Origin: Olivibacter sp. XZL3
GTDB lineage: Bacteria > Bacteroidota > Bacteroidia > Sphingobacteriales > Sphingobacteriaceae
Assembly: GCF_004368405.1 (NCBI RefSeq)
Contig: NZ_SBJH01000046.1
Location: 77,077-141,076, forward strand
Direction: 5' to 3'
Length of the DNA: 64,000 nucleotides
Shown in pieces: positions 9,573 to 18,413 of this stretch (positions within the stretch are counted from its first letter, which is position 1; the number at the start of each line of letters is the position of its first letter). The translations under genes were made by a program, and so were the position numbers. The notes beneath the pieces are model-generated. The model ran no database searches and had not been told where the DNA came from. It worked only from the letters and a program-made list of their open reading frames with translations.

Positions 9573-11981
9573 ATGATAAAAAACTATTTCAAAATCGCTT
9601 GGCGGAACTTAAGCCGTCATAAAATGTTTAGTGCAATCCATATCTTCGGCTTAGGATTGGCTTTTGCAGCTAGCCTGCTGCTGTTTCTTACGGCAACTTT
9701 TGAATTATCATTCGACAATTTTCATGCTCGAACGCAGGATCTTTACCAGACTTATTACGAAACCCATACCCAGGAAGGCAAGGAGGTAGATCCAGCCATG
9801 CCCGTACCTTTCGCTGAATTAGCCAAACAAGAGATTCCAGCTATCGAACATCTCACGCGTTATGGCATTCGACAAATGGCCTACCGCGTAGGCGAAAAAG
9901 AAGTCTCTTTATCTTCTCGTTTTATCGATCCTGATTTTTTTGAAATGTTCAATTTTAAACTTTTGTCAGGAAGTATAACCTCTTTTGAGCAACCCGGTCA
10001 TATTGTCCTATCTCAACATACAGCAAAAACCCTTTTTGGCGAGGAAGATGTTATAGGGAAAACACTTGAAATTAACCGTGGGGATAATTGGGAGCAGGCT
10101 ACGGTTTCCGCCATCATTGAAGATGCTCCACGCAACTCTACGTTGGATGTATCTGTTTTAATGCGTTTCCAAGATTTTCCCCAGTATCAAGAACTGAAAG
10201 ACAATTGGAATGCCTTTAATCATTCCGCATTTGTACGTCTACATCCTGGTACATCTCCTAAAACTTTCGCCAGGCAGTCTAAACTTTTTAATGAAAAATA
10301 CCTACGAGAAGATATCGACAACCTAAAACGAGATGGAGCCAAAGCAGACGAAAATGGAGCTTATCTCGCTTTAAATTTACTTTCCATAAAAGATATTCAT
10401 TTCAGTGATAAAGGTCTAGGATCGGGAATCAACCCCTTTTATCCCTGGATGTTGTTTAGCGTTGCAGTACTCATTCTTTTTATTGCATCGTCTAATTTCG
10501 TTAACCTTTCTTTAGCATCTTCCTTTAATCGTGCACGGGAAATAGGAATGCGGAAAACCTTAGGCGCTTGGACCTATCAGCTCATGCTTCAATTATGGGG
10601 CGAAGCTGCTATCATCAGCTTAATCGCTCTAGGATTTGGTTTGTTACTCTCGCTCTTTCTTTTATCCCCTTATAATGCATTAATGGGTTATCATCTGGTA
10701 ATGCGTGATCTATTCAGTTGGAGAAACGGCTTAACGCTTATGGGGTCTTTTTCCTTGGTAACCCTACTTGCCGGAGGTTATCCTGCTTGGACTATGGCTC
10801 GTATAAATACCCTCTCCATTTTAAAGGGAAAACTACAAACGAACACGGGCTATACTGTACGGAAAGCTTTTACCATAGGGCAATTCGGCATTGCTTTTCT
10901 ATTGATCATCATTACGTTGATCGTTTCTAAGCAACTAAATTACTTACATCACAAACCCCTAGGCTTCAATCAAAGCGAAGTGATCAGCATCCCGATAGGT
11001 AATGCCATCGCTCCCGATTTAGCGATAAATCAACTACGTGCAGAACTCTCTTCTTTTCCGGAAGTCGAATCGATCAGCGCCTCTTATATCAATATGGGAA
11101 AAGGCAATGATGGAAGGGAATCTACTTCCACTTCCAACTTCGACTATGAAGGACGTCAGGTGTACACCCATAAACGCCGGGTCGACTTTGATTACCTAAA
11201 AACCTTGGGTTTGGCTTTATTGGAAGGCAGAGATTTTTCGAGAGGTTTTTCCACGGATTCCAATGCCGTTATCATTAACGAAAAAATGGCGACACAATTG
11301 GGCGGTAAAAATCTTATTGGCAAAAATATTTCCCTTTACGGTGATAATACGAAGATTATAGGCATTGTAAAAGATTTTAATTTCGAAAGCCTGCACGCCC
11401 GTATTGAACCGATGACATTGCATATGAACTCACAGCAGGGAAATTTCCGCTATATCTTCGTCCGCATCAATCCCGGCAATTTATCCTCATCCATGGCGCT
11501 CATTACTGACGTCTGGAAGAAAGTCAATCCAAAAGCCACCGATATGCCCTCATTTCTTCAAGAAAATACTGATAGAATTTATAAAAGAGAACAGCAATTT
11601 TCCCACATTCTGATCAGTGGATCTATACTTGCTATCACCATTGCTTGTTTAGGTTTATTTGCATTGGCACTCCTCATGACAAATCAACGCAGTAAAGAAA
11701 TCACTGTACATAAGATATTAGGAGCCCGCCACATACAACTTATCTTTTTGCTTTCGAAAGACTTTCTCAAACTAATCGGGATTTCATTTATCATAGCTAC
11801 CCCTTTAAGTTGGTGGATGATGAACAGATGGCTTCAAGACTTTGCATACCGCATCGATATACAAGCAAATGAATTTTTGTACGCGGGTATCTTAGTCCTA
11901 TTTATTGCTGGATTGACAATAGCCACGCAATCTATCAAAGCCGCATTGGCCAATCCGGTGGATAGTTTGAGGAATGAATGA
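9573..11981 (+). CDS. ABC transporter permease, double MacB-PCD/FtsX
   Basis: 802 residues starting MIKNYFKIAWRN. The domain order is the same as in the gene at 739. It deviates from the other copies at both coupling motifs: the first reads REIGMRKTLGA and the second KEITVHKILGA, where the usual Ile-Gly-Ile-Arg becomes Ile-Thr-Val-His. Since this helix contacts the ATPase in FtsX/MacB permeases, the change could alter pairing with the ATPase. The C-terminus is NPVDSLRNE. Its periplasmic cores resemble those of the permease at 21017 (both contain an NxGxGxDGR/S block near residue 510). Confidence 0.93.
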   Translation: MIKNYFKIAWRNLSRHKMFSAIHIFGLGLAFAASLLLFLTATFELSFDNFHARTQDLYQTYYETHTQEGKEVDPAMPVPFAELAKQEIPAIEHLTRYGIRQMAYRVGEKEVSLSSRFIDPDFFEMFNFKLLSGSITSFEQPGHIVLSQHTAKTLFGEEDVIGKTLEINRGDNWEQATVSAIIEDAPRNSTLDVSVLMRFQDFPQYQELKDNWNAFNHSAFVRLHPGTSPKTFARQSKLFNEKYLREDIDNLKRDGAKADENGAYLALNLLSIKDIHFSDKGLGSGINPFYPWMLFSVAVLILFIASSNFVNLSLASSFNRAREIGMRKTLGAWTYQLMLQLWGEAAIISLIALGFGLLLSLFLLSPYNALMGYHLVMRDLFSWRNGLTLMGSFSLVTLLAGGYPAWTMARINTLSILKGKLQTNTGYTVRKAFTIGQFGIAFLLIIITLIVSKQLNYLHHKPLGFNQSEVISIPIGNAIAPDLAINQLRAELSSFPEVESISASYINMGKGNDGRESTSTSNFDYEGRQVYTHKRRVDFDYLKTLGLALLEGRDFSRGFSTDSNAVIINEKMATQLGGKNLIGKNISLYGDNTKIIGIVKDFNFESLHARIEPMTLHMNSQQGNFRYIFVRINPGNLSSSMALITDVWKKVNPKATDMPSFLQENTDRIYKREQQFSHILISGSILAITIACLGLFALALLMTNQRSKEITVHKILGARHIQLIFLLSKDFLKLIGISFIIATPLSWWMMNRWLQDFAYRIDIQANEFLYAGILVLFIAGLTIATQSIKAALANPVDSLRNE

Positions 11982-12036
11982 TTTTAAGCGGAGCGCTTTA
12001 ATGCGGAAGGCTAAAAGCAGACTTGAGATAGTCATA

Positions 12037-12341
12037 TCAAGACACAAAAATTTTTTGTGCATGTCCAATCTCTAAATCATCTGCTACTACAAAAGCATGA
12101 TCAATTTGTTGAATCTGTTTTGTGTTTTTAGTTCTCCCTCCTATTTCAAAAGTATAGTTTTTAAACATAAAATCTCCAGATTCCGTATATCGAAGAGGTC
12201 CAAGCCCACTCATCGACTCCGCGGGCACCGTTAATTCCTATTAGACGATTATTCCATTCGAATATGATCAAACAAATACCGTTGAAAACCAAGAGGGACT
12301 CTGTTAATCTTCTTATATGATTTTTCAAATAAAATATCCAT
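12037..12341 (-). pseudogene. Decayed AAA ATPase (DUF4143-type), internal deletion and frameshift
   Basis: On the minus strand the ATG at 12341 opens MDILFEKSYKKINRV, and after a frame change near 12255 the frame reads NNRLIGINGARGV, the Walker-A lead-in of Bacteroidota AAA/DUF4143 ATPases. The GKTT part of the P-loop is missing. The sequence then jumps to the family's C-terminal end: LRYTESGDFMFKNYTFEIGG and HAFVVADDLEIGHAQKI, stop at 12037. The middle of a protein normally near 380-400 residues is lost. No function is left. It lies between two permease tails, within a 780-bp stretch that holds only gene debris. Confidence 0.75.
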
Positions 12342-12429
12342 TTTGCTCTATATAAAAAGCAAAAACACCAGTTTTTGATCTATAAATAAAACAATTTAAA
12401 GTAAAAATGCTCTTTATGCAGAGCATTTT

Positions 12430-12528
12430 GCTGGTTTAGCCGCAATCGTCATCGCCGTGCTCACTGTAAGTTATCAGTCGATCAGAGCAGCCATAGCGAA
12501 TCCGGTGGATAGTTTGAGGAATGAATGA
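12430..12528 (+). pseudogene. Permease C-terminal remnant (array scar)
   Basis: The frame reads AGLAAIVIAVLTVSYQSIRA and then AIANPVDSLRNE followed by TGA at 12526-12528, the last membrane helix and terminal signature of an array permease. Nothing upstream belongs to it. The body of the gene was apparently removed or replaced by the AAA ATPase debris. Confidence 0.8.
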
Positions 12529-12541
12529 TTTTAAGTAGAAG

Positions 12542-12771
12542 CTTTGGAGGAGACCAACGAAGCGCTTGACGATTTCAGGAAAGGGCGGATGTTCGGCTCG
12601 CCCGAAATAACTTTCGGATAGTCTCAGTTGTCAGATTTTCTTCAGGGAACGTGGAAAGTAGACGGAAAACAAATCTATGACCGTTGGGATAAATCTAACA
12701 TTACGACCGTATTTGCGGATAAAATCTGGAAAGCTAATCCTAAACACATAGTCTTTTTATCTAAGCCGTAA
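12542..12771 (+). other. Unassigned gene debris
   Basis: Two short open stretches without a plausible start. The first reads EETNEALDDFRKGRMFG and stops at about 12620. The second (12625-12771) reads LSDFLQGTWKVDGKQIYDRW and ends at 12769-12771 inside the end of the panE gene. The FLxGTWK...YxxW pattern is reminiscent of small secreted or lipocalin-like DUF families, but I cannot assign it. I regard the region as fragments of lost genes. Confidence 0.35.
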
Positions 12772-13693
12772 CCCGATATTGCTTTTCGATTAATACAATC
12801 GCGTTTAAAAGAAATCGATTTATCGGTGTTTCAATACCCAACGCTCCTCCTTGCCTCACAACCTCTCCGGCAAAGATCTCCACTTCCGTCTTCCGATGCG
12901 CTTCCACATCTTGCAACATCGAAGTCTTTCCAGCCGGATTTAAAGCTAAAATAATATCCATCATTTCTTGCATATCATCATCGCTAATCGCAATGCTTTT
13001 CCTTTGCGCAATAAGCCGCACTTCCCTGGCAGCCAAGAGCAGCATATTCCTCGCTTCTTCGTGCTCCCCGAATTGACCAAAAGGCATTTTCATCAAAGCC
13101 GAAACCTGGTTAACAGCCACATTGAGCATAAACTTAAACCACATGGCCTTAAGGATATCCGGAGGGACCTGAAAAGGTATTTCTGCCTGATGCAACAAAT
13201 CTTTCACGGCTTCGACGCGTTCGGAGCTATGATTATTCTTTTCGCCGAAGACCAAATAACCCATGTTGGCAAAAGTCACATCCCTCCCTCGGCGTAAGAC
13301 GTCCATCTGCACGCCAAAGCCGTATAAGAGGTGCTCTTCGCCGAAATGTCGGGCAATAATTTCTTCACTGGATATGCCGTTTAATAGCGAGAGGATGGCG
13401 GTATTTTTGCCGACAAAAGGAGCCATTAAAGGAAGAGCCTCGGGAAGGTGATGCTGTTTCAAGGCGACAATAATGAGATCTGCGGGTTCGGCATCGCTCC
13501 TTGGTGTAATAAATTCAAATTGAGAAAGATTACCATTAACAAAAATCTGTTCCTGTTCGTAGCGATCTTTTCGTTCCTCATCCACGATAACCTTAACCAA
13601 ACTTTTTTTGAACCGCTGCAGCTTGGCGGCATACATCGTGCCCAATGCTCCAAGCCCTAAAAGATATACACGTTCTATGGTTGTTTCCGGCAT
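12761..13693 (-). CDS. panE: 2-dehydropantoate 2-reductase (ketopantoate reductase)
   Basis: A 310-residue member of the ApbA/PanE family, which reduces ketopantoate to pantoate with NADPH in coenzyme A synthesis. The N-terminal Rossmann fold shows GLGALGTMYAAKL (residues ~13-25). The C-terminal helical domain holds the catalytic-lysine region WFKFMLNVAVNQ (~187-198) and the late D-x-E motif in MLQDVEAHRKTE. Length is normal. Family members also act on other 2-oxoacids, so the substrate is inferred. A strong promoter lies directly upstream, with a transcript start predicted at or next to the ATG. It is a single gene within the array, followed by debris. Confidence 0.87.
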   Translation of the reverse strand: MPETTIERVYLLGLGALGTMYAAKLQRFKKSLVKVIVDEERKDRYEQEQIFVNGNLSQFEFITPRSDAEPADLIIVALKQHHLPEALPLMAPFVGKNTAILSLLNGISSEEIIARHFGEEHLLYGFGVQMDVLRRGRDVTFANMGYLVFGEKNNHSSERVEAVKDLLHQAEIPFQVPPDILKAMWFKFMLNVAVNQVSALMKMPFGQFGEHEEARNMLLLAAREVRLIAQRKSIAISDDDMQEMMDIILALNPAGKTSMLQDVEAHRKTEVEIFAGEVVRQGGALGIETPINRFLLNAIVLIEKQYRVTA

Positions 13694-13697
13694 AGAA

Positions 13698-13729
13698 CAA
13701 ACTTAGGAGAAATGTAGTTAATCTCCAAA
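13698..13729 (-). promoter_or_regulatory. panE promoter (-33 TTTG, N20, -7 TAAGTTTG)
   Basis: On the minus strand TTTG (13729-13726), a 20-nt spacer and TAAGTTTG (13705-13698) match the Bacteroidota sigma-A consensus well. The -7 box ends 4 nt before the ATG, so the mRNA should be leaderless or nearly so. Confidence 0.6.
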
Positions 13730-13752
13730 AAGCGCTAAGCCGTTATGGACTG

Positions 13753-14580
13753 TTAATCTCTTTTTGCGAACTCCAAATATCCCCACTTATCTGGTCGATG
13801 CATATCGATCACCCCTTGAGGGCTCCAAACCCAGTTGTATTCCGGAATAAGCTTACCGGTCTTCGGATCTTTCTTGCGTTCGTATTTACCATTTTTGATG
13901 TCCGTCTGCCAATTTACCCGGGAAAAATTCAACCGCCACACCGTTCCGTCCTTTGGGTTTGGCGTGACGAAATCTCCATATTTCAGATCGTCAAAAGGAA
14001 TAGCCATTTCGACCGTCCACGAACTGTCCCGATCGCTAGGATCATTTAATGTCCCTTTAATTTCTACGGCCGAAAGGAATCCGTTCATATCATAATCATG
14101 ATCAGGCTTTCCTTTACTCCTATAAGGTTTTGGCAAGAACAAATCAAAGGTATTATTAATGGCATTCACCTCCATCTCAAAGTAATTGAGGTTATCTCCA
14201 TCTGGATCGATAAATACTTCAAAATCGTTTTCATAAAAAACGATTTGATCTTTTACCGACTGATAAGCCCAAATATCTTTCTCTTCTAATACGGCAGCTA
14301 TATAAAGATATTGATCGTCCCAAAGCATTTTTGCGCGCGTAGACATCGCTGGTTTCGGCTTCTTATCCCCTTCTATATCGATAAAAAGATCAGTCCATGC
14401 CGCTTCATTCCAAGCTGCCTCATCCAATTGACCATCAATCTTGGGTCCTTCCTTAACATGATAACAGGTGTAACGCTTGGGGACGGCAAGCGCCTGCGCC
14501 GAACTATGGCTAGCGAGCGCACTTAACAGAAAAAAGACCCCAACAATGTGTAATGTACGAACAGAAGTAGGAAATGCCAT
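13753..14580 (-). CDS. Secreted carbohydrate-binding family 9-like (CBM9/DOMON-type) protein
   Basis: 275 residues with a signal peptide (hydrophobic stretch ending SSAQA near residue 30). A CBM9-like beta-sandwich follows: PKIDGQLDEAAWNEAAW, then MLWDDQYLYIAAVLEEKDIWA, ENDFEVFIDPDGDN and the late W-x-LNFSRVNW. These are hallmarks of the periplasmic CBM9-like family often seen in Bacteroidota polysaccharide-degradation loci, where it binds sugars or other ligands. There is no catalytic motif and no carbohydrate enzyme next to it, so the ligand is unknown. It runs in the same direction as panE, 59 bp upstream of its promoter region. Confidence 0.82.
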   Translation of the reverse strand: MAFPTSVRTLHIVGVFFLLSALASHSSAQALAVPKRYTCYHVKEGPKIDGQLDEAAWNEAAWTDLFIDIEGDKKPKPAMSTRAKMLWDDQYLYIAAVLEEKDIWAYQSVKDQIVFYENDFEVFIDPDGDNLNYFEMEVNAINNTFDLFLPKPYRSKGKPDHDYDMNGFLSAVEIKGTLNDPSDRDSSWTVEMAIPFDDLKYGDFVTPNPKDGTVWRLNFSRVNWQTDIKNGKYERKKDPKTGKLIPEYNWVWSPQGVIDMHRPDKWGYLEFAKRD

Positions 14581-14684
14581 ATATCTTGTTATTAGAAAAG
14601 CACGAAGATAGCTAAATTTTCACCACCCACTGGATAAAAAAGTCGATAGATAAAAGAAGATCTCTTCTAGGTTTTTAGAAGAAT

Positions 14685-14789
14685 TGTTCGAAACTGAACA
14701 GGCTACTGTCCGTTTTCGAACAAGCTTATAACCCTAAACCACTCCTCAAAGGCTTTAATCCAGCAATCTCATTATGGCAATCTTATTGT
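14685..14789 (+). promoter_or_regulatory. Module B: paired dyads plus sigma-54-type promoter
   Basis: Dyads at 14685-14700 (TGTTCG-AAAC-TGAACA) and 14707-14722 (TGTCCG-TTTT-CGAACA), 22 bp apart. ATGGCAATCTTATTGTG follows, with GG at 14776-14777 and GT at 14788-14789. The second dyad ends 54 bp before the GG. TGGCA...TTGT is one of the better matches to the sigma-54 consensus in the set. The permease at 14909 lies 120 bp downstream. Confidence 0.75.
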
Positions 14790-14822
14790 GTGGACCAAAT
14801 CGATTGTTGGCTCTCCGTTGCT

Positions 14823-14875
14823 GGTTGCTCTAATACCTCAGGCTAAGCATCAAAGCTTAGCGGTGAGCGGCAACC
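14823..14875 (+). other. Stem-loop in the leader of the permease at 14909
   Basis: An inner perfect stem GCTAAGC (14842-14848) pairs with GCTTAGC (14855-14861) across a 6-nt loop, and an outer arm GGTTGCTC (14823-14830) can pair with GAGCGGCAACC (14865-14875). It lies between promoter module B and the start codon. No U-run follows, so it is not a normal terminator; it may be a spacer-derived hairpin or an mRNA leader structure. Confidence 0.4.
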
Positions 14876-14908
14876 CTCAACACCAAATAAGATTAACAAA
14901 CAACGGAC

Positions 14909-17323
14909 ATGTTAAAAAACTATATAAAAATTGCATGGAGGAGTTTATTGAGATATAAATTCACTTCTTTTATTAACCTGTTTGGTTTAAGTGTGGGCAT
15001 TACCTGCTGTTTATTGATCATGCTCTATGTGTTGGACGAAGTGAGATACGATCGGTACAACAGTCACGCGGAACAGGTTTATCGGGTTGAGCGTACCTTC
15101 CTGAATCCGGAAGACAAAAGCATATCCTTGTCGTTGGGCGCTGTTGCACCTCCCATAGGGCCTTTATTACAAAATGATTTTAAGGAAATCCAAGCGTTGA
15201 CTAGTATCCTGCCTATAGGAGGTATGACGCTCCAATACCAAGATAAGATCTTTAATGAAGAGCATGTATACTGCGCGGATGAAAATCTCTTTAAAGTCTT
15301 TGATTTTACCGTAACCAAAGGAGACCCAAAAACGGCCTTGAACGAACCTTACTCTGTTATGTTAACAGAAGAAATGGCGAAAAAGTACTTCGGTGAAGAA
15401 AACCCGGTGAATAAATTATTAACATTTAACCAGCAGCTTGTTGGCACGGTTACCGGTGTTTATAAAGCTTTGCCAGCGAACGCACACTGGCACCCCAATA
15501 TTATGATATCGTTCTCTACGCTGAGAGATACGGCCATTTATGGCGAAGAACAACTGCGTACGAACTGGGGAAATAACGCCTTTTACAACTATATTCTACT
15601 CCCCAAAGATTACGATGCCAAAAAATTAGAAGCGCAATTTCCGGCATTTTTAAACCGCCATATCCCGAACTCCGACAATAAAGCGCAAGAATGGACTTCA
15701 CTTTCCTTACGTAAGCTGACCGATATTCATCTACGTTCCCATAAAGATAGTGAGCTGGAAGAAAACGGCGATATTAAGCGTGTGTACATCTTTACCATTA
15801 TCGGCTTATTCATTTTATTGATTGCTTGTATCAATTACATGAATCTTTCTACAGCACGCTCCGCCTTGCGCGCAAAAGAAATTGGCATCCGTAAGGTAGT
15901 TGGAGCCGAAAAAAGGGAGCTGGTTTATCAGTTCTTGAGTGAAAGCATCTTGCTTTGCTTTCTGGCGACGGCGATCTCTATCCTAATAACCGGATTAACC
16001 TTAGCCGGTTTAAACAGTGTATCAGGGAAACAGCTTCCCATTCAACAATTGATCCAGCCGCAAATACTTATTCCGATTGTGTTATTGCCGCTATTGATCG
16101 GTAGCTTATCGGGCCTTTATCCAGCCCTGTTTTTGTCGGAATTTAAACCCATTAAAGTATTGAAAGGCATCGTAAAAAGTGGAAAAAAAACGCTCTCCCT
16201 AAGGAAGGCTCTGGTGGTCTTCCAATTTACGGTATCTATAGCGCTTATTATCAGTACGATCATCGTGTTCCGACAACTGGATTATATACAGCATAAAAGC
16301 CTTGGTTTTAACAAAGAACAAATTGTTATATTAAATAATAACGAGGCATTAAAAAACAGTTTCCCAGCTTTTAAAACCGCTGTACTGGACAACCCGTCCA
16401 TCAAATCAGTAGGCAGGTCAAGTCGCATTCCCTCGGGAAGACTCTTGGATGATCAAGTTGCGCAGATAAACTTAGGGAATAACCTTGCCCCGGCTAAAGC
16501 GGATATTAAGTATGTACGGGTAGACGAAGGGTTTATTCCCACTTATTCCATACCAATCAAAGCCGGTCGGAATTTCAACCGCACTGACGGAACGGACACC
16601 CTATCCTTCATTATTAACGAAGCAGCAGTCAAAGCCTTAGGATTGAAATCAAATGAAGAGGCCATAGGCAAGCAATTTCAGTACGGTCGCATTGGACAGA
16701 TTGTCGGCGTGATGAACGACTTCAATTTTGAATCGCTGCACCAACGGATCATTCCTTTAGTTATGTTTAATTCGGCCGAACGAAACGATTATGGCCGGAT
16801 ATCGATCAAAATTACCGGCAGCATACCCCAAGCATTAAAACATATACAGTCTACCTGGGAAAAGTTCATGCCGGAAACGCCTTTTGATTATACCTTTTTA
16901 GACGACCGTTTTACCGATCTTTATAAAGCAGAACATAAACAGCAGATTATCTTCACCCTATTTTCAGGCATTGCTATTGCTATTGCCTGCTTAGGCTTGC
17001 TTGGCTTATCGGCCTTCACCATAACGCAACGTATTAAAGAAATCGGCATCCGGAAAGTACTTGGTGCGAGTATGACCTCTATCGTAAGCTTGCTGTCGAA
17101 AGACTTCCTACTATTGGTCGCTTTTGCAGCTATCATCGCTTTCCCTATTACCTGGTTTGCCATGAGCAATTGGTTAAACGACTTTGCTTACCGCATCGAT
17201 CTCTCTTGGTGGGTGTTCGTACTTGCTACCGCCATCGCCCTGCTCATCGCATTCGTCACCATCAGCATACAAACCATTAAAGCTGCGCGGGCCAACCCAG
17301 TGAAATCGTTACGTAGTGAATAA
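14909..17323 (+). CDS. ABC transporter permease, double MacB-PCD/FtsX
   Basis: 804 residues starting [17 protein letters not shown]. The coupling motifs [11 protein letters not shown] (~325) and [11 protein letters not shown] (~712) are both canonical; the C-terminus is NPVKSLRSE. The first helix carries GLSVGITCCLLIML. It has its own module B promoter and no permease directly downstream, so it is probably a single-gene unit. The first periplasmic core (RVERTFLNPEDKS) is closest in style to that of the permease at 29849 (RLEADFLVNG). Confidence 0.93.
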   Translation: MLKNYIKIAWRSLLRYKFTSFINLFGLSVGITCCLLIMLYVLDEVRYDRYNSHAEQVYRVERTFLNPEDKSISLSLGAVAPPIGPLLQNDFKEIQALTSILPIGGMTLQYQDKIFNEEHVYCADENLFKVFDFTVTKGDPKTALNEPYSVMLTEEMAKKYFGEENPVNKLLTFNQQLVGTVTGVYKALPANAHWHPNIMISFSTLRDTAIYGEEQLRTNWGNNAFYNYILLPKDYDAKKLEAQFPAFLNRHIPNSDNKAQEWTSLSLRKLTDIHLRSHKDSELEENGDIKRVYIFTIIGLFILLIACINYMNLSTARSALRAKEIGIRKVVGAEKRELVYQFLSESILLCFLATAISILITGLTLAGLNSVSGKQLPIQQLIQPQILIPIVLLPLLIGSLSGLYPALFLSEFKPIKVLKGIVKSGKKTLSLRKALVVFQFTVSIALIISTIIVFRQLDYIQHKSLGFNKEQIVILNNNEALKNSFPAFKTAVLDNPSIKSVGRSSRIPSGRLLDDQVAQINLGNNLAPAKADIKYVRVDEGFIPTYSIPIKAGRNFNRTDGTDTLSFIINEAAVKALGLKSNEEAIGKQFQYGRIGQIVGVMNDFNFESLHQRIIPLVMFNSAERNDYGRISIKITGSIPQALKHIQSTWEKFMPETPFDYTFLDDRFTDLYKAEHKQQIIFTLFSGIAIAIACLGLLGLSAFTITQRIKEIGIRKVLGASMTSIVSLLSKDFLLLVAFAAIIAFPITWFAMSNWLNDFAYRIDLSWWVFVLATAIALLIAFVTISIQTIKAARANPVKSLRSE

Positions 17324-17456
17324 CCTTATAGGAGTGAGTTATAGGTTATAAGGGTGTTGGACACGCCGGTCAGGTAAATGATGAACCCTCTCTAACGACC
17401 ATGTTGTGCGCATATTTAACATTTATACGTATTATTGTAATAATAATAGGGCAACT

Positions 17457-17582
17457 ATGAAAGCGAAATTAAATTTGACCATTGACAAACAGCTCCTGAC
17501 CGAGGTAAAGGCATATGCTGCGCAAAAACATAGTAGTGTTTCCGAACTGGTAGAAGGCTATTTTAAGATTTCAGCAGCGTAG
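17457..17582 (+). CDS. Orphan DUF6364-like antitoxin, probably truncated by frameshift
   Basis: A 41-residue frame MKAKLNLTIDKQLLTEVKAY...SVSELVEGYFK matches the ribbon-helix-helix-like start of DUF6364 antitoxins, which are usually ~80 residues and paired with a PIN toxin. It stops at 17580-17582. The +1 frame continues SLPSLPVISPKEFIAF to a stop at 17647-17649, as if a 1-nt change had cut off the usual tail. No PIN toxin follows; the next gene is ElaA. An AT-rich segment precedes the ATG. I infer the relic of a toxin-antitoxin pair. The rest of the 17324-17744 gap shows nothing I recognise. Confidence 0.6.
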   Translation: MKAKLNLTIDKQLLTEVKAYAAQKHSSVSELVEGYFKISAA

Positions 17583-17729
17583 TCTTCCTTCTCTCCCTGT
17601 AATTTCGCCAAAAGAATTTATCGCCTTTATACAAAAAGAATCCTTCTAGTAATTTTTATCGGTACTCGTCATACAGGTGTATCGCTGAACGCAGAAACCG
17701 AATGCCGACGATTAAATCAAAAAAGCCCG

Positions 17730-17737
17730 TATCTTTG
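17730..17737 (+). promoter_or_regulatory. Candidate -7 box (TATCTTTG) of elaA
   Basis: TAnnTTTG match ending 7 nt before the elaA ATG at 17745. No clear -33 element is seen. If used, the mRNA starts at or just before the start codon. Confidence 0.4.
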
Positions 17738-17744
17738 CATCGAT

Positions 17745-18218
17745 ATGAAACTCGATATTAGCTCTCTACGCCAATACATTAAACCGTTCGATGTATTTAA
17801 CCCCTATGAATTATATGCCCTCTTGAGGCTTAGAAGTGAAGTTTTCGTAGTAGAGCAAAACTGTGCTTTTTTGGATGCAGATAATAAGGATCAAGTGTGC
17901 CTTCATTTACTGATTTACCAAGATGAAGCGCTTGCTGCTTATGCGCGCTTGGTCCCTCCCGGGGTTTCCTATCGGGAGATGTCGATCGGACGTATTGTCA
18001 CAAGCAAACAAACAAGAGGTACCGGTTTAGGGAAAGAGTTAATGAAACGAGCAATTCAAGCCTGCTACGACCACTTCGGCGAAGGCCCCATCCGCATTGG
18101 CGCTCAAGTGTATGCTATACCTTTTTACCAATCAGTGGGCTTCGTGGTCGACGGAGAAGTATACGATGAAGACGGGATCGACCACGTCGAAATGCTCAGG
18201 AAAACAGATGCCTTATAA
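17745..18218 (+). CDS. elaA: GNAT N-acetyltransferase, ElaA family
   Basis: 157 residues, the usual ElaA length. The start region LYALLRLRSEVFVVEQNCAF is the ElaA signature. The acetyl-CoA binding loop reads SIGRIVTSKQTRGTGLGKEL (R-x-x-G-x-G at ~96-101). The end has QVYAIPFYQSVGFVVDGEVY and DGIDHVEM, again typical. Family members transfer an acetyl group from acetyl-CoA to an unknown amine. It stands alone between two permease units, with only 33 bp between its stop and the first dyad of module C. Confidence 0.88.
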   Translation: MKLDISSLRQYIKPFDVFNPYELYALLRLRSEVFVVEQNCAFLDADNKDQVCLHLLIYQDEALAAYARLVPPGVSYREMSIGRIVTSKQTRGTGLGKELMKRAIQACYDHFGEGPIRIGAQVYAIPFYQSVGFVVDGEVYDEDGIDHVEMLRKTDAL

Positions 18219-18251
18219 ATGGACAGTAACCCATAGCGGGATTACCACCAC

Positions 18252-18357
18252 TGTCCGTTAACGAACACCCTATTGTCCGATACCGAACAGCCCCTGTTAA
18301 AAGAAAGCAATAAAAACGCTGTGAATCAACTGTTTACTATTATGGACTAACTTTGGT
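18252..18357 (+). promoter_or_regulatory. Module C: paired dyads plus sigma-54-type promoter
   Basis: Dyads at 18252-18267 (TGTCCG-TTAA-CGAACA) and 18274-18289 (TGTCCG-ATAC-CGAACA), 22 bp apart. ATGGACTAACTTTGGTA follows, with GG at 18344-18345 and GT at 18356-18357. The dyad-to-GG gap is 55 bp. The -12 part is a weak match (GGT), but position and spacing agree with the other modules. The permease at 18414 starts 57 bp later. Confidence 0.7.
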
Positions 18358-18413
18358 AAAGCTTATTCAAGCACCTTACTTCATTATTAGTTCACTTAGT
18401 CGATAGTATAGTA

